From Chondrosia reniformis (taxonomy: Eukaryota; Porifera; Demospongiae; Chondrillida; Chondrillidae), in assembly GCA_947172415.1 (NCBI GenBank), contig OX359189.1:9872501-9936500 (forward strand): a DNA stretch of 64,000 bases, in the 5' to 3' direction. Under the pieces are notes generated by a model. The model was not told the DNA's origin. It was given only the letters and a program-made list of their open reading frames with translations, and ran no database searches. Positions 46,088-56,544 of this stretch are shown one piece after another (position 1 is the stretch's first letter; every line of letters starts with the position of its first letter). Position numbers and translations under genes: made by a program.

Positions 46088-46783
46088 ATGCTGGCGATCA
46101 TATTATCTTTACTCACTCTCAATTGGCAGTATATAAGTAAGTATTTAAAAGTAGTTTAATAAATCTGGTTAACTATTCTACTTCTTGCAGGTGGTGTGTT
46201 GAGCCAAGAAATCTCTCCTAATGGAACGGCTTCAGTAGTTGCTGGAGATACCTTGTCAGTGAACTGTACTGGTGATGGTAATTTTATTTTCTTACAACTT
46301 GACAGAAGAGGAGCTCCTATCGAGCTGATCACTGCGGTGTCTATAACAAACGGTATTGCCTATATGTTCGGACCAGTTACACCAGATCTTAATGGAAGCT
46401 CTCTGCGATCCTCATAGTAATCTGTGAGTTTATAAATCCTCGTTAAATTCAGAATACTACGCTATACGTATAATGACTATATTTTATAGACCCTCCAACT
46501 GTCACTCCAAACTTAACTAACACAAGTTTAATTGAAGGGAATGCTTTAAGTGAACCTCTAACGATTGATGGCAACCCTTTTCCAGCTGAGGATAGCGTTT
46601 CAATAATTAGAGATGGAGTTAGTGTACAAGATGACAGGATTACTGTTAATATTGGATCTGGTAATGGAGCATCTAGCTTTACAATAGAAAATGTTAATCG
46701 TACTGACAGTGGATCTTACACAGTAAATGTGACTACTACAGCAGGAAGTGATACAACTGTTGTCAACTTGGATGTGTACTGTG
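46088..46783 (+). pseudogene. Gene J 5' part: signal exon, damaged Ig1, intact Ig2
   Basis: Exon 1 46088-46136 (MLAIILSLLTLNWQYI, phase 1), exon 2 from 46191 (VLSQEISPNGTASVVAG, VNCTGDG, YMFGPVTPDLNGSSLR) that stops at 46415-46417 where the last strand of Ig1 should be, then an intact Ig2 exon (about 46491-46782; PPTVTPNLTNTSLIEG, DSGSYTVNV). The ISPNG Ig1 and this Ig2 mark it as a B/D relative on the opposite strand. All middle exons are missing before the duplicated tail region begins at 47201. Confidence 0.7.
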
Positions 46784-47039
46784 AGTTAGTATTCTTTGTA
46801 TTCTATATTTAAACGTATACAATGCTGTGAGAATATTCAGTCAAATTATATTATACTGTAATGGATGTATGTACATATATACAAAGGATTTGTTTATACA
46901 GTGTGTATGTATGCTTATAGATGATCACGAGCTATAGCAAAATATGTACTGTATATCTGATATACCTCTTTATTATATATAACGTTTTCAAGGAAAAAAT
47001 AGGGGAACTTTAAGATCTAAAGCTGATCTTAAAGCAACA

Positions 47040-47166
47040 ATATCATCATCATTAAACTCTGGATATTACCCCAGTAATATAGCTGATATTACCCCACTTA
47101 TGTGCTCATGCGCTCCTCAGGGGACATGAATGGGCAGGGGTAATATCCAGAGTTTAATGATGATAC
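47040..47166. repeat. Inverted-repeat (MITE-like) element
   Basis: TATCATCATCATTAAACTCT...GGATATTACCCC at the left end pairs with GGGGTAATATCC...AGAGTTTAATGATGATA at the right, arms about 30 bp, about 127 bp overall. Sits just before the duplication border. Confidence 0.7.
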
Positions 47167-47392
47167 CATCTATCAACCCTTCTCTCTCTGACACATCAGA
47201 TGTTGTACTGAAAGTGTTTAGTGAATAGGGAAGCTCACAGAATGGACAACTTCACTTTCAACCACATCTCTGTTAGCTACACTAAGCAACTTATAGAGGA
47301 CAACTATAATGTATTGTTTATTATGAGAGCGTCTTCACATTCAGTAAACCTTTACAGCTTCTCATAATAGACACGTTCATGTACGTATGTAC

Positions 47393-47622
47393 GGTACATA
47401 TGGAGGTCATGTGACTGGTCTCATATGTACATATGGAGGTCATGTGACTGGTCTCATATGTACATATGGAGGTCATGTGACTGGTCTCATATGTACATAT
47501 GGAGGTCATGTGACTGGTCTCATATGTACATATGGAGGTCATGTGACTGGTCTCATATGTACATATGGAGGTCATGTGACTGGTCTCATATGTACATATG
47601 GAGGTCATGTGACTGGTCTCTT
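47393..47622. repeat. Minisatellite, 33-bp unit, 7 copies
   Basis: Same unit as 33099-33306 with one more copy, so copy number changed after the duplication. Confidence 0.9.
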
Positions 47623-48485
47623 CATAGCACTGTTATAAAAACCTAGCCATGCTCACGAATAAGTGTGAGTTAGCCGAGACATGACTGAGAAGTGTGAATT
47701 TGGTTGTTTATCACAAATACAATTACAAATACAATTACAAATACAATTACGTCTCTTGAATGACCTTTCATTTGATGTTATGTAAATGCAAACACTATTG
47801 TAATACTTTTAGCAATTGTCTTAGATTCACAGATGATGCATACAAGATAATATCTTTATATTAGTTGAGATTGTATCAGTCATTTTTAATTTCAACCGAG
47901 TTATAAGCCAAATTCTGTTCACTGGTTTACAATGCTAATGGTGTCTTTACCAGTCAGCGTTATGTTGTGTAGAGTGTGTTTACCTATTTCTGAAAGGAGC
48001 ACTTGTATGTACTAAATTGTATTATAAAGTGTGTGTGTGTGGTCATACAGGATAGTCTAAATAGGTAAATGTACTGCATTAGAGCTTCCTCAGGTCTCCT
48101 AGCAACCTTACAAGTACGTACCTTCCCATGAAAACCAGCCATTGTATACTGTATACTAACATTCCATACAAGGTTACTGTACAAGTTTAGTAACATTCCA
48201 TGCATTCCTCCCACATCTATAGCACCTACATACATATGTACTGTATTACAAGTGGTAAGTGTTGGTGGAGCGGTAATGTATTCCATAACTTTCCCTAAAG
48301 CTCTCATATTGAAGTTATCACATTGACTGAACAGATTCTTTACAAACTACATACGCACATCCTATCATTCCCTTTTACCAAATAAGGACACTGGCAATGT
48401 ACAGTTATGACCTCTTGTCCCCCCACACTGTGTTAGTATGTGAGTTATGATAACTGTGATTAGTAGAAACTAGCACTTTGGCTAA

Positions 48486-48719
48486 TTGATGCATGGTCTG
48501 GCTGTAGTCATCATAGATGAATGGTTCATCTGGGACTGTGCCTTAGAACCAAATATGGAAGTGTGTTTAAAGGACATATCTACATTGCTAAATGAGTATC
48601 CAAAACTGCATTTTCAAGATTTTGTTATTGAGTTTCAGTTAGACAATCCATATGGTTCTTATACTGAATACAGTACATATCATACAGCCTTCACTACATG
48701 TCAGTGCAGTTGTACTTGA
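48486..48719 (+). other. Second copy of the conserved block
   Basis: Encodes the same 77-codon frame as 34157-34390 without a residue change. Confidence 0.3.
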
Positions 48720-49439
48720 CCTACATTTATATACCTGCACTTACCTGTAACTATACCTGACACTACCTGACACTACATCTGCAACCAATGGCAGAGCTAT
48801 GTAGCAGCCAATAGTTCAACACATGTATGGCTTCTCTCCTACTTCAAGTTGTGGTGATGGACTGAGTGTCGGGTACAGGTCGAGCTTGTCCTTCTGAAAG
48901 TGTGTTTTCCTTTTTAACTGTTATTTTCTGTATGCTAATTGTTATGAGGTTGTTTTCAGTATATTGTGTTATTGATAAGTCTTCATTAACAACGGATACA
49001 TTACTTGCATGAATTACCATGTTATCATAAGTACCATTTATAAACATACTTTATGATCCATTACATACTGAAATGTGTGAATACAATATTAGTGCTTGGC
49101 CAATGTATTAGGATTGCAAAACTTAAAAATGGCTGTTTAAGGATGTAATTAGATAGAAACATGTTTATTATAAAGTTCTATATCTCTAAAATGAGGCTGC
49201 ATATTTTAATAACACTCATTAAGGTCTAATATACGTACGTACATATAATGAAAATGTAATTGTTGGTAATGTAGTTTCTGTCCTTTTTAAACCATTACAT
49301 ACTGAAATGTGTGAATACAGCACAGGAATAGAGACTCCAGTCATTAGTATATGTTTAATGTGTTAGAAGAAGGATTTCCTTAATCTAGCTCAACCTTTTA
49401 GATGGGTCACCTTGGAATACTAAGAGACTAATTTTGCTT

Positions 49440-49515
49440 AAACTTCGCTTGACTAGACTAAACATCGCCTGACTAGACTAAACTTCGCCTGACTAGACTA
49501 AACTTTGCTTGACTA
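49440..49515. repeat. Short tandem repeat, about 23-bp unit, 4 copies
   Basis: CTTGACTAGACTAAAC / CCTGACTAGACTAAAC units; the sister copy near 35105-35150 has only about two. Confidence 0.7.
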
Positions 49516-49788
49516 GGCAATCTAAATTCTTAAGATATCCTAAGTGTACACAGCATTAGTGCTTGGCCAATGTTTAAAAATGGCTGTCTTAGGGTGGTGG
49601 TAGATATGTATTGTAAAAACATGTTTATTGATAGCAGATATAAAGTTCTATATCTCTGAAATGAGGCTGCATGTTTTAATAACACTCATTAAGGGTCTAA
49701 TATACGTATAATGAAAATGTAATTGTGGGTAATCTAGTTTCTGCCCTTGACTGTCACACATTGTTAAGTAACTTTAAAATGTTGTAAT

Positions 49789-50034
49789 TACTGTTTTTAA
49801 GATTCTTTTTCCTCCAAACAGACCATTTGTGTCTGTAATTACTGTTTTTAAGATTCTTTTTCCTCCAAACAGACCATTTGTGTCTGTAATTACTGTTTTT
49901 AAGATTCTTTTTCCTCCAAACAGACCATTTGTGTCTGTAATAATTATTACTGTTTTTAAGATTCTTTTTCCTCCAAACAGACCATTTATGTGTGTAATTA
50001 CTGTTTTTAAGATTCTTTTCCTCCAAACAGACCA
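49789..50034. repeat. Tandem repeat, 51-bp unit, 5 copies
   Basis: Unit TGTAATTACTGTTTTTAAGA + TTCTTTTTCCTCCAAACAGACCATTTGTG. The sister at about 35415-35465 holds one unit. Open frames across it are by-products. Confidence 0.88.
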
Positions 50035-50371
50035 GTTACAAACATGAGCATCACTCCAATATATTGCATAATACAAGCTGAGATTGAGTAATGCTTTATC
50101 TTTTCTTTATCTTTTACCCCTTTTGGGAGTTTCATCCGTCATTAGTTGTATGTAGTCTTTCCATAGTCCTCTGAAGGGCCTTACACATGTCTCGGGAAAG
50201 GAAATGTGTACAGACATATCTGTCTAAAACTGGAGAGTCTTCTCCTTCTCCATATGCCACCTCCTCCTTAGGTACCATCAGTAAACTTGGTCCATTAAAC
50301 AAGTAACTGTATGTAAACTCAATGCACCTTTCAATGTCCCATTTTACCATCTCCCTCCTCCCCCCATACAG

Positions 50372-50515
50372 GGGTTGATGTATGCTGATTTAGACTTTTC
50401 AAGGAATGAGATGCAGAAGACACAGAGAGAGACAAAGCAACCAGAACCGGCCACCATCTACGCAGAAGTGACGGTAGCCAACACTGAGGATGTCTCCCCG
50501 ACGACACGTATCTGA
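50372..50515 (+). pseudogene. Orphan ITIM/ITSM tail exon (copy of F last exon)
   Basis: Acceptor CCATACAG, then GLMYADLDF... and TIYAEVTV to RI and stop; one residue (A to T, before QRET) differs from F. The exon with IHYTNV and all membrane exons are missing upstream. It keeps both motifs, so either it is very young or it is used by an unseen transcript. Confidence 0.75.
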
Positions 50516-52248
50516 ACTGTGTTTCAACAATTATTCAATTTAAAAATAATCACTCCGAATTGACTAGATAGCCATTTGAAATAGTTTTGTAAAAATTAAC
50601 AATTCACGTACTTACATAATACATACATACATTATCATTTCTTGTGTATTTCACCATTTTCTGTAATTAAATACTTAATTTTCTATTTGCTATTCTTCAA
50701 TTATCTTGCACATTTTCACATTATTGTCATCAATTTGAAGTGGTATAGTGAACAATTGTAATAATGTAAGTAATTATATTAGCATCATGCTTGTATTACC
50801 TGTGTATACGTAAATTACAATGAAAATTAAAAGGTCTCAATGCAAGTAAATCTCATATACGTACATAATATACAGTATATCATTTTAATTATATAATTAC
50901 ATACATGTATATATACACACATTCTCTCCCATTTGGCTATGCTATACGTACGTATATAGCCAAACATGCACTCATATTGCTCCCATGAATATAATGAGAC
51001 CATCAGTTGAACTACTGTAGCTACTACACCAATTACTATTATCAGGACAGAACAATATATATAATAAATATTATTTGCTTGCAAAATACTGTAGAACACT
51101 TAAAAACACATAAATTAATATTTGCTACTTAAATAGGACACATATAGCTGATGGTGTATATATATATGTTATAGAGTCTAGCAAAAAAGGGAAAAAAGAA
51201 GAAAAATTGATACTACGTACATACTCATCAAAGTTCTGTTATAAAAACAGTCAAATTTCCCTCAACCTCATAGCAAGACATAATAGAAGTGATGTGCATG
51301 ACTTTAGAATGTACTGGTGCCTTATGACTACATTAATTAAGTGTTAGATGTGTATACATTTCAATATACTGTACATATATAGCTTAGTATCATTGTTGCA
51401 TTGTAAATATAACTTCTTTGATTTGTTATATTATTATAACTATATACGTATGTACATATATGTACATAAATTATTTGGAACTCTAGACTGCTCTTGTAAT
51501 GACATATATAGTGTTCATGTACGTATATGTAATCATAATTATTTATTTTATGAAACAAATGAATCTAGACTTTGCATATATATGTATTACTACTGTATGC
51601 ATTAGTATTACACACAAACAATTTTACTAAAAATGTATGCTGTGTTTTGTATGAATCAATAAGAAGTCAGGTTCGCATGTTTATTATAATCAATTAGGTT
51701 ACACAAACTTTATTATAAACAAGTAGTTGTGTTTTGCTTATCAGAAAAGAGTTAAGTTCACATGTGACATTTAAATTGTTTAAACTGAAATGAGGAAGTG
51801 TGACAATGTCATATAACAAAAGTACATTTGAAAACAGGCTGATAGAAAATGAAGTTAACAGTTAACAGTATTTGTAGGAAGTCACTTAGGAATCAATAAC
51901 AATACACAACATTCAACATCACAACGTATGTACATATATATGTATATCATATAATCATAAGGAGTAATTTTAGTTGCGTTCATTATATGATAGATAAGTT
52001 TATTGGAGCTATCTGCAACGAAAATCCAATCTAGCTTGATTTTCTTTCCAGATAGGTCTGATAAATGTATCTATCATGTACGTATAATACGTATACTAGT
52101 AGTATAATACACATGGGAATAAAACATGAAGAATGATGAGCTAGAGCAATTATAGAATCTGGTCTGATGTAAAAGATACAGAAATTATACAAACAAAATC
52201 AAAATGTTATAAAATTGGCTTCATTATAAATATCAACATTGGTTGTTC
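50516..52248. other. Intergenic copy of the F/G convergent region
   Basis: Parallel to 35957-37713; AT-rich, no exon. Confidence 0.6.
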
Positions 52249-55200
52249 TTATAGGTTGCTGTACTCTGTGGGTTTGGTCAGAGCACCATAAGCAGGGTTC
52301 TCCTCAATCACCACTCTGTCCCTCATCTCGCACTCTTCATACACTGGACCCTGCATCTGACCAGTCAGACCAGATGAGGAGAGGGGAGAGGAAACAGTTA
52401 CATAAGAGGGGTTGGGCTGGAGGTGGTCAACCTCTTTAGAATCTACATCTTCATACAACACCTCTTTAGTCTGTTTTGTGTGACCTACTAGAGCACAGTG
52501 AATATATGATAGTGAAAATTACTGTATGCATTTATGAATACTTCATTGCAAAATTAGATATAATTTGTAATTCCTCTTCCATATTTCTGGATAGTTACTA
52601 TATAAAATAAGTTCACAAACCTTTTTTAATTTTATTGTGTCCCTTACATAGTCCAATAACTAGTATTATGACTAGTACTCCTCCAACTACAGCTCCAATA
52701 ACACCACCAACTACGGCTGACAAGGACTTAACTGTGCATATAAAAATACTATTCATATCATAGCTTATATTGTTACTACAGAAAGCTCTTACATACTTCA
52801 GTTGAAGCAAACATACGTATATAAGTAACAATTATATGTAGTCAATGTAAAGCTTACTTGTTATAGTGAACACATCAGATATTTCAGAAGTTGAATTTCC
52901 AAACTCATTCTCAGCTCTCACATAAACCCTGTACTGTCCAACTGGTAACTCTATATCTCTCAATCTCATTATCCCTTGACTTGGATCAGTAACTGGAACA
53001 CTCTCCTCCACCTCTCCACTCTGTGCATTACCAACTGACTGATATCCAACATACAACCTCAGTTCTCCTCTAGTACCAGGATATCGGACTGTTACTGACA
53101 CTGTTACCAGTGTACCACTCACAGAATAGGTTGGTGTACTTGGCTGAGATGGAGCACCTGTAGATAATGTAGACATAGTTAATATACACTGTCAATTATA
53201 AGGTAGACATGCATTTGAATTTATTGAATTAATTGACATTTGTGATATCTATTCTTACTGTGTGTGCACATTTAAAACCTCCATTACATACGATATACAA
53301 CTACTCATTGAAATCATTACTATATAACAATGTTACCTTACCTATTAAAGGTGTTGTAATCACACTTCTCTCTACTCTTCCAAACACATTAGTCACTGTA
53401 ACTCTTATAGTATACTCAGTACCAGCTACCAGACCTTCTACATAGATAACATCTCCATCTCTAGTGAAACTTCTCTCCCCTCCATCAGTAGACACTTGTA
53501 CTTGTATCTCAACAGGATTATTAGGATTCTGTAGTCCCAACTGTATACCAGAACAACATGTGTTGGGAGGAATAGCAGAGAGGTCCAGTGGAGTTGAGGG
53601 AGAAGTGAAGTTTGGAGGAACTATAAAATGCATAGTATATACATGCAATTATATATATACAATAATCATGAATATGTATTTAATTTCACACATATGATAC
53701 ATATATGTATATGAATAAAACATATTAAATAATTACACTTACAAGGTACAAAAAAGTTATACAAAACTGGTTCACTCATTCCAATACTATTTGTAGCAGT
53801 TATACTAGCACTGTAATACTCTCCTTTAGTTAAGTTGTCTACTGTTAAATTGTGAGTTATCAACTGAACTGAACGAATTACCCCTTGAGATATATAGGCA
53901 TTTCCTGTAATTGTAATCTGAAAAATAATATTGAATACGTGGAACTTCAAATCTTCTATACAGATATCACTACAATATAAACTCACCATATAACTTGTAA
54001 CATTCTGTCCTCCGTCAGTCAGTAGTACAACATCCACTGATAGAATAGTCAGTGAGAGTGCTTCAACTGATACACTCTCAATAATAGGAACTACATAACA
54101 GACAAATACTCATATATCTCACTATACACTACATGGAACTACATCTCACATACCTGAGTCAGGTGTAGTAAAGGTACTGGCTGCTGGAGGACTCACTCCA
54201 TATTCATTCTCGGCTACTATTTCCACTCCATATTGAGTGCTGTGTTGAAGATTAGTCAGTGACAGAGTAGTCACATCTGATGTAGCGAAGGAGAGAGTGA
54301 CAGTGTTGTTTGTAATGTTGATGGAGTACTTGAGTGGTTGATCAGTTCCACCATTATCGGATGGTGGGATCCAAGTTATAGCAATAGTGAATGAACTGAC
54401 ATCCTTAAATGTGATATTATGCGGAACAGTTGGAGGAGCTATATATTAAATTTAATAGAAAAGTTACAAAGAATTATAATTAGAACTATTATAATAATAT
54501 AGAAATATTATAATAATATTATATAATTCATTAAGTATCATTCCTATTCCATAACCCACCACTAACCTCTAACCATTAACTGTACAGTCACTGAATCCCT
54601 CCCAACTCCATTGCTCACTTCACAACTGTAGTATCCTCTGTGGTTTCTAACTACTGAAGATACACTCAACACATAACCAGTTGTAGTCACACTCTCCTCA
54701 GCTGCTCCAGTGTTGTTGTAAGAGAAGGAGACAGTAGCTGGAGGATTGCCCTCATCAACTGGAGTGCAGTCCAAAGTGAATGGAGCACCAGTATTTAGTG
54801 TAACACTTTGTTGAATATCACCAAGTACAGGAGGATCTGAATGTAAGGAACACTATATAACACATGTATATACTTTCATTAGATAACTAAACTGAGACAC
54901 TCACAGTATACATTCAGTGTAAAGTTGGCAGATCCATTTCCAGCTACATTACTACTGAATATAGCGTACACTCCAGAATCACTTTTATTGACATTACTGA
55001 TTCTTATACTGTTTACAGTTACAGTAATTCTGCTATTATTAGAGATAATCTGACCATTCCTTCTCCAAGTGTAACTGTCTGGTTGAGGGTCAGCACTGAT
55101 AATATAGTTGTACATGAAGGTGTCTCCTTCAGTTGGAGTAGTGGACTGGACTGGTGGAGATGGAGTGTAGGAGGGAGGATCTGTAGAAAGATATGTAAAC

Positions 55201-55663
55201 AAGCTATATCGATATTATAGTCCACACCAAGGGATTAACTCACTTGCTACGTTGAGAATAGCTTTCTCAGATGAAGTATCAAGTGCGATATTTCTGCAGA
55301 CAAGTGTTGTTCCACTTTGTTGTCTGGTGACTGGTCCGAAGCTATAGATGACTACGTGATTAACTGTGTCTAATTCGGAAGGAACTTGCAAGTCTACTAT
55401 CCTATTACCCTCCTGGACCTCGGACAGTCTAATCGCACCGAGAAGCTGTCCAGTGTTCTCTGGAGTGCAGGTCAGTCTTAGTGTACTACCCTCTACTACT
55501 AGTACTTCACCTTCCGGAGAGATGGAGATGGAATTGACTCCACCTGTGACATGTAGAAGCGGGACTACGTATATGGGGAATCCTGATAGGAATTAGATAC
55601 GTCCCACTTATACGTACCTGGAAAACTGCTTAATAATATCGAAATGAAATAAACAACTTTCAT
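52249..55663 (-). CDS. Gene H: membrane receptor, 3 Ig + 4 FN3, ITAM-like tail (793 aa)
   Basis: Exons 55618-55663, 55244-55543, 54905-55180, 54567-54836, 54154-54438, 53987-54090, 53743-53917, 53342-53620, 52858-53157, 52621-52731, 52249-52484; 794 codons with stop. Signal MKVVYFISILLSSFP; Ig1 16-115 (GVNSISISPEGEVLVVEG, LRLTCTPENTG, YSFGPVTRQQSGTTLVC) pairs with secreted D2; Ig2 116-207, Ig3 208-297 (PPVLGDIQQSV type). FN3-1 to FN3-4 (298-678), membrane helix and tail repeat gene G: VLYEDV, NPSYVTV, VYEECE, NPAYGAL-x5-YSNL. FN3-3 is six codons shorter than in G. So G and H are the same receptor body carrying different Ig sets, the clearest case here of swapping the binding end. Confidence 0.88.
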
Positions 55664-56544
55664 CGCTTTTGGATCAGACACTGAATTGATGCTGACCAAA
55701 CTTGTGCTTTTTGAAGTTACTACTGCATCAAATACGCCATCTTAATTTTGCTAATGTACCAATTCTGTTCAGGACCTTTCTTGGAGCCATATATGTATTC
55801 CATTATTTATTAAATTTATTAACCTATATTAGATTACTAAGGTATGTTGTTACTTGCTCTGTATATAGCACTTATATAGTATCGTAGTTGAAATTCGTTC
55901 AATAGTGTTCATGATCATGCAGGGGTTGATTGTTCTGATGAAACTGTGCATAATATTTCTACTACATTACACAAACAATTTTACTAAAAATTAAAGGTAT
56001 CCGGTCGTGTTCAGTAAGAAGTCAGTTTTGCAAGTTTATCATAATCAGCTATAGGTTACACAAACTTTAAGCTAAGAAATAGTTGTGTTTTGCATATCAA
56101 AATAGAGTTATAACATTCAAATTGTTTAAACTGAGTGTGTATATTAAATGAGGAAGTGTGACAAAAGACATTTGAAAACAAGCTGATAGAAAATGAAGTT
56201 GACAGTTAACAGTATGTAGGAAGTCACTTACAGAATAATAACAATACACATTATATTACTATATTATTGAGTATATAACACATAAAGTGCACATGATTAG
56301 AGCAGATGTACTGTTCTCACGGTAGTAGTCCATTAGAGAAGAAGCAAATTACATACATACAGAATTAAAATGCTAAAATTTGAAGTTGTGTTATAATATA
56401 CTGTATAATATATGTATTGGACCAAAACATATGATGAGACCAATTACAATCTGGTTTGGTGTAAAATATACAGAAATTACAAAATCAGAATGTTAAAAAA
56501 TGGCTTCATTATAAATATTGAACATCAACATTGTTGAAGTTGTG
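55664..56544. other. Intergenic between H and I
   Basis: H promoter side carries a worn copy of the dispersed repeat (55745-55795); 56010-56544 is the third copy of the G/H 3' flank block. No exon. Confidence 0.5.

Larger units (their letters stand above)
46088..50515 (+). pseudogene. Gene J overall: fusion of a B-like front with an F-like tail exon
   Basis: The front exons are followed, after the duplication border at 47201, by the copied last intron and last exon of F. If transcribed, it would join phase 1 (46783) to phase 0 (50372), so no receptor can result without other exons. Treated as a non-functional leftover of the 14.3 kb shift duplication. Confidence 0.55.
47201..54430. repeat. 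Segmental duplication of 32921-39950
   Basis: From TGTTGTACTGAAAGTG onward the two segments run in parallel (offset 14.28-14.56 kb): minisatellite, conserved block, ITIM exon, flank, then the tail to FN3-1 of G/H. Offset drift comes from repeat-number changes. Likeness ends in the Ig3 exons, which are of different types. Confidence 0.9.

Noticed and set aside
49754-50076. Repetitive peptides with GLFGGKRILK or KNLKNSN
   Set aside because: By-product of the 51-bp repeat; the single-unit copy at 35415 is not coding.
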